Source: Burkholderiaceae bacterium (GTDB taxonomy: Bacteria > Pseudomonadota > Gammaproteobacteria > Burkholderiales > Burkholderiaceae_B). From it: a stretch of DNA of 48,276 nt. Shown piece by piece: positions 17,830 through 27,091 of the stretch (positions are counted from its first letter, which is position 1; every line of letters starts with the position of its first letter). The notes under the pieces are model-generated. The model worked only from the letters and a program-made list of their open reading frames with translations. It had not been told where the DNA came from and made no database searches. The stretch covers positions 1 to 48,276 of the forward strand of contig JADZBO010000119.1 of NCBI GenBank assembly GCA_020851995.1, given 5' to 3'. A program made the translations under genes and the position numbers.

Positions 17830-18624
17830 ATGGACCAGTACGAAACCTTCATGCGTCATGTCTACGCGACCGGCGTGGATAAATCCGATCGCACAGGCAC
17901 CGGCACGCGCTCAGTGTTCGGGTACCAGATGCGCTTTAACCTGCAGGAAGGTTTCCCGCTGGTGACGACCAAAAAGTTGCACACGCGCAGTATCTTCTTG
18001 GAGTTACTCTGGTTCCTGCGCGGTGACTCCAACGTGCGATGGCTTCAGGAGCGAGGCGTCACGATCTGGAATGAATGGGCGCGCGCGGACGGCGACCTTG
18101 GCCCGGTCTATGGCGTGCAATGGCGCTCCTGGCCCACTCCGGATGGCCGCAGCATCGACCAGATCTCCCAAATCCTCGACCAGATCCGCAACTCGCCAGA
18201 CTCCCGCCGCATGATCGTCTCGGCCTGGAATGTTGGCGAAATCGGCAATATGGCACTGCCACCCTGCCATGCATTCTTTCAGTTCTACGTCGCGCAGGGA
18301 AAGCTTTCCTGCCAGCTTTACCAGCGCAGCGCCGATATCTTCCTCGGCGTTCCTTTCAACATCGCAAGCTACGCGCTGCTGACCCATATGGTCGCCCAGC
18401 AATGCGATCTTGAAGTCGGCGATTTCATCTGGACCGGCGGCGACTGCCACCTCTACAACAATCACTTCGATCAGGTCGAACAGCAGCTGGCACGCACGCC
18501 TCACCCCTACCCCACGCTGGAAATCCGCCGACGGCCCCCGACCCTGTTTGATTATGAATACGATGATTTCGTGATTCACGATTATCAGCACCACCCGCAC
18601 ATCAAGGCGCCAGTCGCGGTTTAG
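17830..18624 (+). CDS. thyA: Thymidylate synthase
   Basis: 264 residues, the same length as the E. coli enzyme. The catalytic Cys146 lies in [12 protein letters not shown] and the folate/dUMP residues are in RRMIVSAWN and [12 protein letters not shown]. It makes dTMP from dUMP, turning methylene-THF into DHF, which the next gene product recycles. The gene chain osmC-thyA-folA-DUF945 is tightly spaced. Confidence 0.98.
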   Translation: MDQYETFMRHVYATGVDKSDRTGTGTRSVFGYQMRFNLQEGFPLVTTKKLHTRSIFLELLWFLRGDSNVRWLQERGVTIWNEWARADGDLGPVYGVQWRSWPTPDGRSIDQISQILDQIRNSPDSRRMIVSAWNVGEIGNMALPPCHAFFQFYVAQGKLSCQLYQRSADIFLGVPFNIASYALLTHMVAQQCDLEVGDFIWTGGDCHLYNNHFDQVEQQLARTPHPYPTLEIRRRPPTLFDYEYDDFVIHDYQHHPHIKAPVAV

Positions 18625-18650
18625 CCCGACACCACGCGAGCGAAACGTCC

Positions 18651-19166
18651 ATGGATCTGAACCTGATCGTCGCCTACGCCCGCAATCGCGTCATCGGACG
18701 GGATAACACTCTGCCCTGGAAGTTGCCAGGGGACATGGCGCACTTCAGGCGCACGACGATGGGCAATCCGATCATCATGGGCCGCAAAACCTGGGACTCG
18801 CTCGGGCGGCCCTTGCCCGGTCGCCGCAATATCGTCATTTCTGCCGACAAGTCCCGCGTGGCAGAAGGCGCTGAGTTCGTCCAGAGCCTTCCCGGGGCCC
18901 TGGAACTCATCGCCAGTGCGCCCCGCGCGTTCGTGATTGGCGGCGCGCAGGTCTACCGGCAGGCACTCGCGCTGGCCGACGGCATCGTTGCCACCGAGAT
19001 CGGCATCGATGTCGATGGTGACGCGTTCTTCGATCCGATCGACCCGGTCGACTGGGTTGAAGTCTCGCGGTCGCCACAGCCCGCCGAAAACGGTCTACCC
19101 TACGATCTGGTCCACTACCGACGCCGCAATGCGTCGATGCCCCGGGAAAGCACGGTCAACCCATGA
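18651..19166 (+). CDS. folA: Dihydrofolate reductase
   Basis: 171 residues. Typical start LNLIVAYARNRVIGRDNTLPW; the acidic Asp28 (LPGDMAHFR) that protonates folate is present; NADPH-binding GRKTWDSLGRPLPGR follows, and FVIGGAQVYRQAL lies near the C-terminus. It reduces the DHF produced by ThyA. The stop overlaps the next start by four bases (ATGA at 19163-19166). Confidence 0.97.
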   Translation: MDLNLIVAYARNRVIGRDNTLPWKLPGDMAHFRRTTMGNPIIMGRKTWDSLGRPLPGRRNIVISADKSRVAEGAEFVQSLPGALELIASAPRAFVIGGAQVYRQALALADGIVATEIGIDVDGDAFFDPIDPVDWVEVSRSPQPAENGLPYDLVHYRRRNASMPRESTVNP

Positions 19167-21058
19167 AGAACAAACTGCTGGGCGCTCTTGCCGCCCTCGT
19201 CATCCTGATCCTTGGGGGCTATACCGGCGCCAGCTGGTATGTGGGCGGACGCATTGAGGCCGAAGCCAACGCTGCCGTTGATGCGATCAATGCGCGCCTT
19301 GCCACCTCATGGCCGGACCACGCGCGCGTCGTGCAGCGCCGATATATTCGCGGCGTCTTCTCATCCCAGGCGAATTACGCCCTTGAGCTCACCGGGCTTG
19401 CCGACAGGAGCACCAACCCGGAAATGCTCTTTGTCAGTGATATCCGGCATGGTCCTTTGCCTGATCTGCTTCAAGGGGGCCAGTGGCAAGGCTACCTCGC
19501 CTCGATCCGGACCACGCTCGCATCGACGCCCTTCAGCGAACAATCGCTGCGCCTTGCGCCGAACCGCGCAGCGCTTGACGGCACCATCCGCGTGCAGTTT
19601 GACGGCACCTCGGCCCTGAACTGGACGCTGGCCCCGCTGGAACTTGCGCGGGGGGCCGTGCGCCTGACGCTCGGCGGCGGTCAGTTCAAAGCCAGCCTTG
19701 GCCCGCAGTTATCGTGGACACGTGCAGATCTGACTCTCGCAAGCCTGGGTGTGGTCACCGATAAAGCCAATATTCAGTTCAAAGGCATTCGGGGATTCAC
19801 GGATAACCGGCGTGGTGCCGTGGCAGTGCCAATCGGCAAAAGCGGAGTTACCGTCGAAAACATCACGCTTGTCTTGCCCGACATTCCCAAAATCGGCCTG
19901 CGTCAAGTGGAATCGCAGTTCGCAATCAACGAAGAGGGGCCGGTCGTAAGCGGCGAGTTTCGTCACGACGTAGGATCGATCTCAGTAAACGACAACAACT
20001 GGGGATCCCTGAAATCGGTCATCGGCTTCGACCGTTTCGGCGGCGATGCCACACTGGCGCTCGTCAGTCTCTATCACGAAATGGTCCTGCGCTCGATGTC
20101 CAGCGCAGCGGATTCCGCACTTGTATCCCAGGCGGACATCAAGCAATTCTGGCAGATTGTCGGGGCGCTGCTCCCCAACAGTCCGGGAATCCGAATCGGA
20201 CCGATCGTGTGGAGGGTACCGAGCGGCGAAAGCCGGCTGGAAATCAATGCCGGGCTTGTCCGCACCGCGCTGCTTCCCAGCGGCATCGGGTTGACGGGTA
20301 ATCCGCTCCAGTCGCTTGAACTGACCCTGACGATTTCCCGTCCGATGATCGCGACCCTCTGGACCGATTTGCTCCAGGAAGGGGCGACGAGTCGCTCTCA
20401 GGCGCGGCAGCGCGCAGAACGCGAGGTGCGTGGCCTGATCCAGATGGCCAGCAAACTGAACATCGGAAAACTCGACGGCAACACAATGATCAGCCGGTTG
20501 CGTTTCGATGGGGCGGACTTCAAACTCAATGGCCAGACGATCAGCGCTGCCACACTGATTTCCGCAATTGGTCACGTGATTCCACCGGGTTGGTACTCGG
20601 ACGAACCAGCCACTGTGCAGGACAGCCCGGACGAAGCCGCCGCAATGCGGCACCTTGCGCCGTCCGTGATTGCGACAATCCTGCGCGAAACCGGTTACGC
20701 ATTCGAAGAAACACGCGATGCCCAGGGCGATCCGTTGCTCGTGGTGGCCCCTGGCGATTCGGGCGCGTCAAAGCTTGAAATCAGCTTTGTCGGATGTGGC
20801 GACGATGCTACCTGCGACGATATCCTGATGCGCGCGCGATTCGCTGCGACCAAGCCCGCCGACGCAAAGGCGATTGCCGACTGGAACACGCGCACGCGCA
20901 TGGCGCGAGCCTACATCACGCGCGAGGGAACGCCCGCGCTTGACGCAGACGTCAATGCCTACGGAGGAATGGGCAAGGACGCTGCGGCTGAACTCGTCGC
21001 GTCTTTCCTGAAAGCAGTTGCCGAGTTCGCCAAGGAACTCAACAACCCGCCGCAATAG
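19163..21058 (+). CDS. DUF945 (YdgA-like) family protein
   Basis: 631 residues with one N-terminal membrane anchor (LLGALAALVILILGGYTGASWYVGG), then a long periplasmic beta-rich region typical of DUF945/YdgA: RYIRGVFSSQANYALEL early and repeated two-strand units after it. Family members are envelope proteins with no settled function. The ATGA overlap with folA points to shared translation, but a functional link to folate is not apparent. Confidence 0.85.
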   Translation: MKNKLLGALAALVILILGGYTGASWYVGGRIEAEANAAVDAINARLATSWPDHARVVQRRYIRGVFSSQANYALELTGLADRSTNPEMLFVSDIRHGPLPDLLQGGQWQGYLASIRTTLASTPFSEQSLRLAPNRAALDGTIRVQFDGTSALNWTLAPLELARGAVRLTLGGGQFKASLGPQLSWTRADLTLASLGVVTDKANIQFKGIRGFTDNRRGAVAVPIGKSGVTVENITLVLPDIPKIGLRQVESQFAINEEGPVVSGEFRHDVGSISVNDNNWGSLKSVIGFDRFGGDATLALVSLYHEMVLRSMSSAADSALVSQADIKQFWQIVGALLPNSPGIRIGPIVWRVPSGESRLEINAGLVRTALLPSGIGLTGNPLQSLELTLTISRPMIATLWTDLLQEGATSRSQARQRAEREVRGLIQMASKLNIGKLDGNTMISRLRFDGADFKLNGQTISAATLISAIGHVIPPGWYSDEPATVQDSPDEAAAMRHLAPSVIATILRETGYAFEETRDAQGDPLLVVAPGDSGASKLEISFVGCGDDATCDDILMRARFAATKPADAKAIADWNTRTRMARAYITREGTPALDADVNAYGGMGKDAAAELVASFLKAVAEFAKELNNPPQ

Positions 21059-21110
21059 CCCGATCCGCCAGGGATCAACCCCGGCGCGGTCGGGATCGGA
21101 CTTCCTCTCG

Positions 21111-23984
21111 TTAAGCGTACGCTTCCATCGGCAGGCAGGCGCAAACCAGGTTGCGATCGCCCCACGCGTTATCCACCCGCCCGACCGGAGGCCAGTATTT
21201 GCTTTCGCGCAAGTGTGCAACAGGGTACGCTGCCTGCTGGCGCGGATAGTCATGATGCCACTCGTCAGCCAGCAGCATTTGCGCAGTGTGAGGGGCGTTT
21301 TTCAGCACGTTGTCTTCACGATCACGCTCGCCGCGTTCGATTTGCGCGACTTCCTCGCGAATGGCGATCATCGCGTCGACGAACCGATCGAGTTCCGCGA
21401 GGCTTTCTGATTCGGTCGGCTCGACCATCAGCGTGCCGGCCACCGGGAAACTCATCGTCGGCGCATGGAACCCATAGTCCATCAGGCGCTTGGCAATATC
21501 CTCCGCGGATATTCCGGAGGCATCCTTGAGTGGACGCAGATCGAGAATGCACTCGTGCGCCACCCGACCGTTGCGACCCGTGTAAAGAACGGGATAATGC
21601 GCCTCCAGCCTGCGGGCGACGTAGTTCGCGTTGAGTATCGCCACCTCGGAAGCCCTGCGCAACCCTTCAGCGCCCATGAGCGCGATGTAGACAAAAGGGA
21701 TCGGCAGGATGCTTGCCGAGCCGAAGGGTGCCGCCGACACCGGCCCTACGGGCGCGCCGGGGTCGAGCGTGCCATATTGCGACACGACGCCCGGCAGAAA
21801 AGGTGCCAGATGGGCGCGCACGGCGACCGGGCCGACTCCGGGCCCACCACCGCCATGAGGGATACAGAAGGTCTTGTGCAAGTTCAGATGTGAGACATCA
21901 GAGCCGAATTTACCCGGCTGGGCGATGCCCACCATGGCGTTCATGTTTGCGCCATCCATGTAGACCTGACCGCCGGCGTCATGGATCATTTCGCAGATAC
22001 CGGTGATCGACTCCTCGAAGACCCCGTGGGTCGACGGGTAGGTGATCATCAGGGCCGCGAGGCGATCGCCAACCTGTTCGATCTTCGCGCGGAGGTCGGA
22101 AAGATCCACGTTACCTTGCGAATCCGACGCCACGACCACAACCTGCATTCCGACCATGTTGGCCGAAGCGGGGTTGGTGCCGTGCGCTGACGACGGAATG
22201 AGACATACCGTGCGCTGTTGCTGACCATTGGAACGGTGATAGGCACGAATCGCCAGCAGGCCGGCATACTCGCCTTGCGCGCCCGAGTTGGGCTGCAGGC
22301 TGATCGCGTCGTAACCCGTGATTTCGCACAGATCGTGCCCAAGACGCTCAATCAGTGCATGATATCCCCGCACCTGGTCCTCGGGCGCGAAAGGATGAAT
22401 GCAGGCGAACTCCGGCCAGGTGACCGGGATCATCTCTGCTGTGGCGTTGAGTTTCATGGTGCAGGAACCGAGCGGAATCATCGTGCGATCAAGCGCGAGA
22501 TCCTTGTCGGCGAGCTTGCGCAGGTAGCGCAACATGTCGGTTTCGGACTGAACGCTCGAGAAGATCGGGTGCACGAGGATCGGGCCCTCGCGGCGCACGC
22601 CCTCGGGTATCCCCGGCAGCGCAGACGAAGATGCGTCGTCCCATTTGAGCGCCGGCACGGGATGCGCGCAGGCGTTCGCGAACAATTTCAGCAACTCCTG
22701 TACATCCTCGGGTGTGACCGTTTCATCAAGCGAGATCGCAACGTGCGCCGCATCGACATGACGCAGGTTGATCGCCGCGTGACGCGCAGCCTGAATGACC
22801 TGTGACGTGAGTGCGCCGGTGTTCACGAGCAGCGTGTCGAAATAGGTCGTATTGACCACGCCGACGCCCGCGTCGATCAAACCACGACGCAGCGCGGCCG
22901 TGGTCGCGTGGACTCGGCGCGCGATCGCAGTGATGCCCGCCGGGCCATGCCACAGTGCGTACATGCTGGCCATCACAGCCAACAACACCTGCGCCGTACA
23001 AATATTGGACGTCGCTTTTTCGCGCCGAATGTGCTGCTCGCGCGTCTGTAGCGCCAAGCGAAGCGCCGGCATGCCCTGCGCATCCTTCGATACGCCAACC
23101 AATCGCCCCGGCATGTTGCGCTTGAACGCATCCTTGCACGCCATGAAGCCGGCATGCGGACCGCCGAACCCGAAGGGAACGCCAAACCGCTGCGCTGATC
23201 CGATCGCGATATCCGCGCCCCAGTGACCCGGCGGGGATAACAGCGCGAGCGCCAGCAGATCGGTCGCACACGCCACGATGCCGCCCTGGGCGTGTATTTT
23301 GTCGGCGAGGCTGCGATAGTCCGATACGCCGCCAAGAGAATGCGGATACTGCAGAAGCACACCAAAACAATCCGGTACACCCTGCGCCTCGTCGCCCACC
23401 ACGACCTCGATATCCAGACCGTCTGCCCGGGTACGAACCACCTCGATCGTCTGCGGATGGCAATGTGACGACACGAAAAACACATTGCTCGCCACAGAGG
23501 ACGCCCGGCGCGCGAGGGTCATGGACTCCCCCGCCGCGGTGCCTTCGTCGAGCAGTGAGGCGTTCGCGATATCGAGCCCGGTCAGATCGGCCACCATCGT
23601 CTGGTAGTTCAGGATGGCCTCGAGACGACCCTGCGAAATCTCTGGCTGATAAGGCGTATAGGCCGTATACCAGGCGGGATTTTCGAGAATGTTGCGCAGG
23701 ATCACGTTGGGCGTGCGCGTACCGTAGTAGCCCTGCCCGATGTAGCTGCGAAAGACTTGATTCGCCGATGCAATGGCTTTCATTTCGGCCAGCACGTCGG
23801 CCTCGCCGCGCGGACCAGGCAGGTTCAGCGCCCGTGTCATGCGAATACTGGCCGGGACGACTTCGTCCATCAGCGCGTCGAGCGACGATGCGCCGATCCG
23901 TTCCAGCATGCGCGCCTGGTCGGCCGCGCCCGGACCGATGTGGCGCGGGATGAACTCGTGCGAGGTATCAGGTGCAAAAGACAT
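21111..23984 (-). CDS. gcvP: Glycine dehydrogenase (decarboxylating), P protein
   Basis: 957 residues, the full fused P protein found in proteobacteria. The N-terminal half begins with FIPRHIGPG; the PLP lysine is Lys704 in [19 protein letters not shown]. It decarboxylates glycine and passes the aminomethyl group to lipoyl-GcvH. Third gene of the gcvT-gcvH-gcvP operon, nine bases after gcvH, under the glycine riboswitch. Confidence 0.98.
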   Translation of the reverse strand: MSFAPDTSHEFIPRHIGPGAADQARMLERIGASSLDALMDEVVPASIRMTRALNLPGPRGEADVLAEMKAIASANQVFRSYIGQGYYGTRTPNVILRNILENPAWYTAYTPYQPEISQGRLEAILNYQTMVADLTGLDIANASLLDEGTAAGESMTLARRASSVASNVFFVSSHCHPQTIEVVRTRADGLDIEVVVGDEAQGVPDCFGVLLQYPHSLGGVSDYRSLADKIHAQGGIVACATDLLALALLSPPGHWGADIAIGSAQRFGVPFGFGGPHAGFMACKDAFKRNMPGRLVGVSKDAQGMPALRLALQTREQHIRREKATSNICTAQVLLAVMASMYALWHGPAGITAIARRVHATTAALRRGLIDAGVGVVNTTYFDTLLVNTGALTSQVIQAARHAAINLRHVDAAHVAISLDETVTPEDVQELLKLFANACAHPVPALKWDDASSSALPGIPEGVRREGPILVHPIFSSVQSETDMLRYLRKLADKDLALDRTMIPLGSCTMKLNATAEMIPVTWPEFACIHPFAPEDQVRGYHALIERLGHDLCEITGYDAISLQPNSGAQGEYAGLLAIRAYHRSNGQQQRTVCLIPSSAHGTNPASANMVGMQVVVVASDSQGNVDLSDLRAKIEQVGDRLAALMITYPSTHGVFEESITGICEMIHDAGGQVYMDGANMNAMVGIAQPGKFGSDVSHLNLHKTFCIPHGGGGPGVGPVAVRAHLAPFLPGVVSQYGTLDPGAPVGPVSAAPFGSASILPIPFVYIALMGAEGLRRASEVAILNANYVARRLEAHYPVLYTGRNGRVAHECILDLRPLKDASGISAEDIAKRLMDYGFHAPTMSFPVAGTLMVEPTESESLAELDRFVDAMIAIREEVAQIERGERDREDNVLKNAPHTAQMLLADEWHHDYPRQQAAYPVAHLRESKYWPPVGRVDNAWGDRNLVCACLPMEAYA

Positions 23985-23993
23985 TTGGAGATC

Positions 23994-24374
23994 CTAGCTG
24001 GCGTCGGCAATGGCCTGGTAACCGGCGGCATCGAGAAGTCCGTTCGCGTCGGCGGCGTTGTTAGGCTTGAGCTTGAAGATCCAGGTCCCATAGGGATCAC
24101 CATTGATCAGATCCGGCGAATCGTTCAGTGCGTCGTTGAACGCAATGACTTCTCCGGCGATGGGGGCGTAGATATCGGAAGCGGCCTTGACTGACTCCAC
24201 GACCCCTGCGGTGGCGCCTGCGGCAAGGCGGGCTCCCACGCGAACGTCCCCCACAAAGACCAGGTCGCCAAGTTGTTCTTGCGCCGGGCCGGTGATGCCG
24301 ACCAGCATGACGTCCCCCTCAGCCTTGATCCATTCGTGTGAACTGACGTATCTGCGATCGCTGGGAATGCTCAT
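23994..24374 (-). CDS. gcvH: Glycine cleavage system H protein
   Basis: 126 residues, the usual size. The lipoylated lysine is Lys63 in GVVESVKAASDIYAP. It carries the aminomethyl group between GcvP and GcvT. ATG 24374 (MSIPSDRRYVSSHEWI) matches the family start; the longer frame upstream runs into the gcvT end. Spacing to gcvT is 26 bp. Confidence 0.97.
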   Translation of the reverse strand: MSIPSDRRYVSSHEWIKAEGDVMLVGITGPAQEQLGDLVFVGDVRVGARLAAGATAGVVESVKAASDIYAPIAGEVIAFNDALNDSPDLINGDPYGTWIFKLKPNNAADANGLLDAAGYQAIADAS

Positions 24375-24400
24375 TGACTGCTCCTGATGAAAATTGAATG

Positions 24401-25504
24401 TTAGTTGCCGTGCTGAACAGCCTTGCCATTGCGCACGAACGGCAATGCGCAGACCTGCGCATCGACCCACCGCCCGCGTATCTCGACCTGCACCGCGTCG
24501 CCCGGTTTCGCAACCTGCGGCAAGCGGGCGAATGCAATCGAATATCCCAGTGTCGGCGACATTGTGCCGCTTGTCACCTCGCCTTCGCCCGAAGGCGTGC
24601 GCACGACCATATGGCTGCGCATCACGCCGCGATCCAACAGGCGCAGACCAAGGAATGCTTTTGGATCCGCGAATTGCTCAATCGCCTTTCGACCGATGAA
24701 ATCCCGCTCTGAGTCAGTGAACGAAACCGTCCATGTCAGACCGGCCTGGTCGGGCGCAACCAGTTCGTCCATGTCCTGCCCGTATAAATTCATGCCGGCC
24801 TCAAGGCGAAGGGTGTCGCGCGCACCAAGGCCGCAGGGCTTTACGCCCTGTGCGACCAAGTCCTTAAACAGCACGGCAACCTCACCCGCCGGCAAGGCAA
24901 TCTCGAAACCATCCTCACCGGTATAACCGGTACGCGCCACCAAGGTGTCGTCGACGCGCGCCGCGCTGAACGGCTTGAGCGACTCCGATGCGGCACGCCA
25001 CGCCGGTCGGGCAGCCCAGACCTTCTCGCGCGCGTTCGGCCCCTGGACAGCGACCATCGCCAGATCCCGGCGGGGAAGTATTTCGACACGAAGGCGCCGG
25101 GCGGCAGCGACACGGCGCATCCACGCGATGTCCTTGTCAGCGCACCCGGCGTTAACGACAAGGCGAAAATCCGTGGAGGTAAAAAAGTAGACGATCAGGT
25201 CGTCGATCACGCCGCCCTGTGGATTGAGCATGCACGAGTAAAGCGCCTTGCCTGGTGTGGTCAGGCGCGCAACATCGTTCGCGAGCAGGAGACGCAGGTA
25301 AGCCGTGGCATCGGCACCCGTGACGTCGACGTTCAGCATGTGCGAAACGTCGAACAGCCCCGAATCCGCGCGCACGGCGTGGTGCTCTTCAATCTGGGAT
25401 CCGTAATTGACCGGCATGAACCAACCGCCAAAGTCGACCATCCGGGCCCCGGCGGCGAGATGGACTTCAGCCAGTGGGGTTTGTTTCAGTGCAGAAGATG
25501 ACAT
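24401..25504 (-). CDS. gcvT: Glycine cleavage system aminomethyltransferase, T protein
   Basis: 367 residues. It starts [20 protein letters not shown], with [37 protein letters not shown] and [15 protein letters not shown] as family marks; the barrel domain closes the protein. It releases methylene-THF and ammonia from the H-protein intermediate. The start ATG 25504 has GGAG six bases upstream. This is the first gene of gcvTHP and is headed by a glycine riboswitch. Confidence 0.97.
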   Translation of the reverse strand: MSSSALKQTPLAEVHLAAGARMVDFGGWFMPVNYGSQIEEHHAVRADSGLFDVSHMLNVDVTGADATAYLRLLLANDVARLTTPGKALYSCMLNPQGGVIDDLIVYFFTSTDFRLVVNAGCADKDIAWMRRVAAARRLRVEILPRRDLAMVAVQGPNAREKVWAARPAWRAASESLKPFSAARVDDTLVARTGYTGEDGFEIALPAGEVAVLFKDLVAQGVKPCGLGARDTLRLEAGMNLYGQDMDELVAPDQAGLTWTVSFTDSERDFIGRKAIEQFADPKAFLGLRLLDRGVMRSHMVVRTPSGEGEVTSGTMSPTLGYSIAFARLPQVAKPGDAVQVEIRGRWVDAQVCALPFVRNGKAVQHGN

Positions 25505-25580
25505 CGGGCGCTCCGTGAGGGGTGATCGGCAAAACCGCAAACCGCCGATGCACAACGGCACCAGCAATTGCAGTCAATCC

Positions 25581-25804
25581 GCCCCTCTGTCCTTTTGCCT
25601 GAGAGTTGCCCCGGCAAGGACCGGGTGTGCACCTTCGGCGCCCGTCTTGGCCTTAGAGCCGCGGGTCTCTCCAGAGCGTTACGCTGGCCGCGCGCAGGGG
25701 TGCGCGCAGCCAATGCACAGTGCGGTATGGGGAGCCTGAGCGATTCTGGGCGAATTGCGCCTTCGGCGGCGATCCTGACGGCGGATTGCGCTCTCCCGCA
25801 TTGT
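25581..25804 (-). promoter_or_regulatory. Tandem glycine riboswitch of gcvTHP
   Basis: Two aptamer-like units lie in the minus-strand leader. Aptamer 2 (about 25581-25678) is textbook: CTCTGGAGAGACC, GCGCCGAAGGTGCA, then CTCTCAGGCAAAAGGACAGAG. Aptamer 1 (about 25719-25804) has GCGGGAGAGCGC, CGCCGAAGGCGCAA and CGCTCAGGC with a TGCGG/CCGCA closing stem but lacks the GGACAGAG end. A GCGCGCA/TGCGCGC hairpin links them. These RNAs bind glycine and usually switch gcv expression on. The leader 25505-25580 holds a possible expression platform next to the gcvT ribosome site. Confidence 0.92.
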
Positions 25805-25821
25805 GCGTTCGCAGCATTGGA

Positions 25822-25851
25822 AGCATACCGCGAAACCGCTGCTGCCCACAA
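25822..25851 (-). promoter_or_regulatory. Candidate promoter of the gcvTHP leader
   Basis: On the minus strand TTGTGG (25846-25851), an 18-base spacer and TATGCT (25822-25827) would start RNA near 25815, just ahead of the first riboswitch aptamer. It lies directly after the stop of the YhiN-type gene. Confidence 0.45.
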
Positions 25852-25879
25852 CCTTCGGGCCGGCGCGCGTCGCGCAATA

Positions 25880-27070
25880 TCAGAGGCTTCGGGCGCAGGC
25901 GACCGCCGAGGACCAGGCCCACTGAAAGTTGTACCCTCCGAGCCACCCCGTCACATCGACCACTTCGCCAATGAAATGCAGTCCCGGCGCCTTGCGGGAC
26001 TCAAGACTGCGCTGTTCGAGCTCACGCGTGTCCACCCCGCCACGCATGACTTCCGCCTTGCGAAACCCGGCCGTCCCCGACGGAACAAGCCGCCAGGCAT
26101 GGATGCGAGCACCGAGATCCCGAAGGACGCGATCCGGCGCGTCGGCCAGGCGAAGGGACCCGCTCGACCCAAGCCACTGATCGGTCAGGCGACGTGGCCA
26201 TAAAGATGACAGCACGGAGGAGAGTTGCTGGCGACTGCCTGCCTTGGCGCGGACCAGCGACTCACCGATATCCGCACCCGAGGCGAGATCCAGCTCGATC
26301 GCCTCACCCGGTTGCCAGTAACTTGAAATCTGCAGGATGCCCGGGCCCGACAAGCCGCGATGGGTAAAGAGCACGTCCTCGACGAACTGCTGGCGAGTTT
26401 TACCCTGCCCGGCGCTCACACCGGCCTCGATCGCCACGCCGGCCAGAGCCGCGTAGGGCGCCCAGGCTTCCGTGTCAAAAGTCAGGGGAACCAGCGCCGG
26501 CCTGGGATCGACCACCTTGAGTCCGAACTGGCGTGCGATTTTCAGACCAAAATCGGTGGCGCCCAGCTGCGGAATCGCCAACCCGCCGGTGGCGATGACC
26601 ACCCGCGTGGCCTGCAACGGCCCGGCAGTGGTATCCAGCCGAAAACCGTCCGCCTCACGGGCCACGGCTGCGACGCTGCAGGGCATGCGCCAGTGCACCC
26701 CGCCGCGCTCGCATTCCTCACGCAGCATCTCGATGATTTGTTCGCTGCTGTCGTCGCAGAATAACTGGCCGCGATGCTTTTCGTGCCACGCGATGCGATA
26801 GCGGTTGACCAGCGCGACAAACTCCGCCGGGGCGTACGTCGCCAGGGCCGACCGTGCGAATTGCGGATTGGCCGAAATAAAGTTCTCCGGTCCAACGCTG
26901 CGGTTGGTGAAATTGCAGCGGCCACCACCCGATATCCGGATCTTTTCCGCGAGCCGGGCTGCGTGATCGATCAGCACCACGCGCCGGCCACGCTGCGCCG
27001 CGACGCCGGCACACATCATGCCGGCCGCCCCTGCGCCAATCACCGCGACGTCATACCCGGCATCGGCCAT
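25880..27070 (-). CDS. NAD(P)/FAD-dependent oxidoreductase, HI0933/YhiN family
   Basis: 396 residues. The N-terminal dinucleotide fold shows VAVIGAGAAGMMCAG (9-22), then KIRISGGGRCNFTN, the mark of the HI0933-like flavoproteins, and C-terminal GEVVDVTGWLGGYNFQWAWSSG-like residues closing the FAD site. Function in this family is not settled; it is annotated as an aminoacetone oxidase-like or BaiN-type protein in places. It lies 21 bp after the decarboxylase gene. Confidence 0.88.
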   Translation of the reverse strand: MADAGYDVAVIGAGAAGMMCAGVAAQRGRRVVLIDHAARLAEKIRISGGGRCNFTNRSVGPENFISANPQFARSALATYAPAEFVALVNRYRIAWHEKHRGQLFCDDSSEQIIEMLREECERGGVHWRMPCSVAAVAREADGFRLDTTAGPLQATRVVIATGGLAIPQLGATDFGLKIARQFGLKVVDPRPALVPLTFDTEAWAPYAALAGVAIEAGVSAGQGKTRQQFVEDVLFTHRGLSGPGILQISSYWQPGEAIELDLASGADIGESLVRAKAGSRQQLSSVLSSLWPRRLTDQWLGSSGSLRLADAPDRVLRDLGARIHAWRLVPSGTAGFRKAEVMRGGVDTRELEQRSLESRKAPGLHFIGEVVDVTGWLGGYNFQWAWSSAVACARSL

Positions 27071-27091
27071 GTTGCGATACGCGCTGACGCG

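Noticed and set aside
21059-21110. CCGATCC/GGGATCGG-like repeat between DUF945 and gcvP
   Set aside because: The pairing is short and imperfect, without a T run; not enough to call a terminator.
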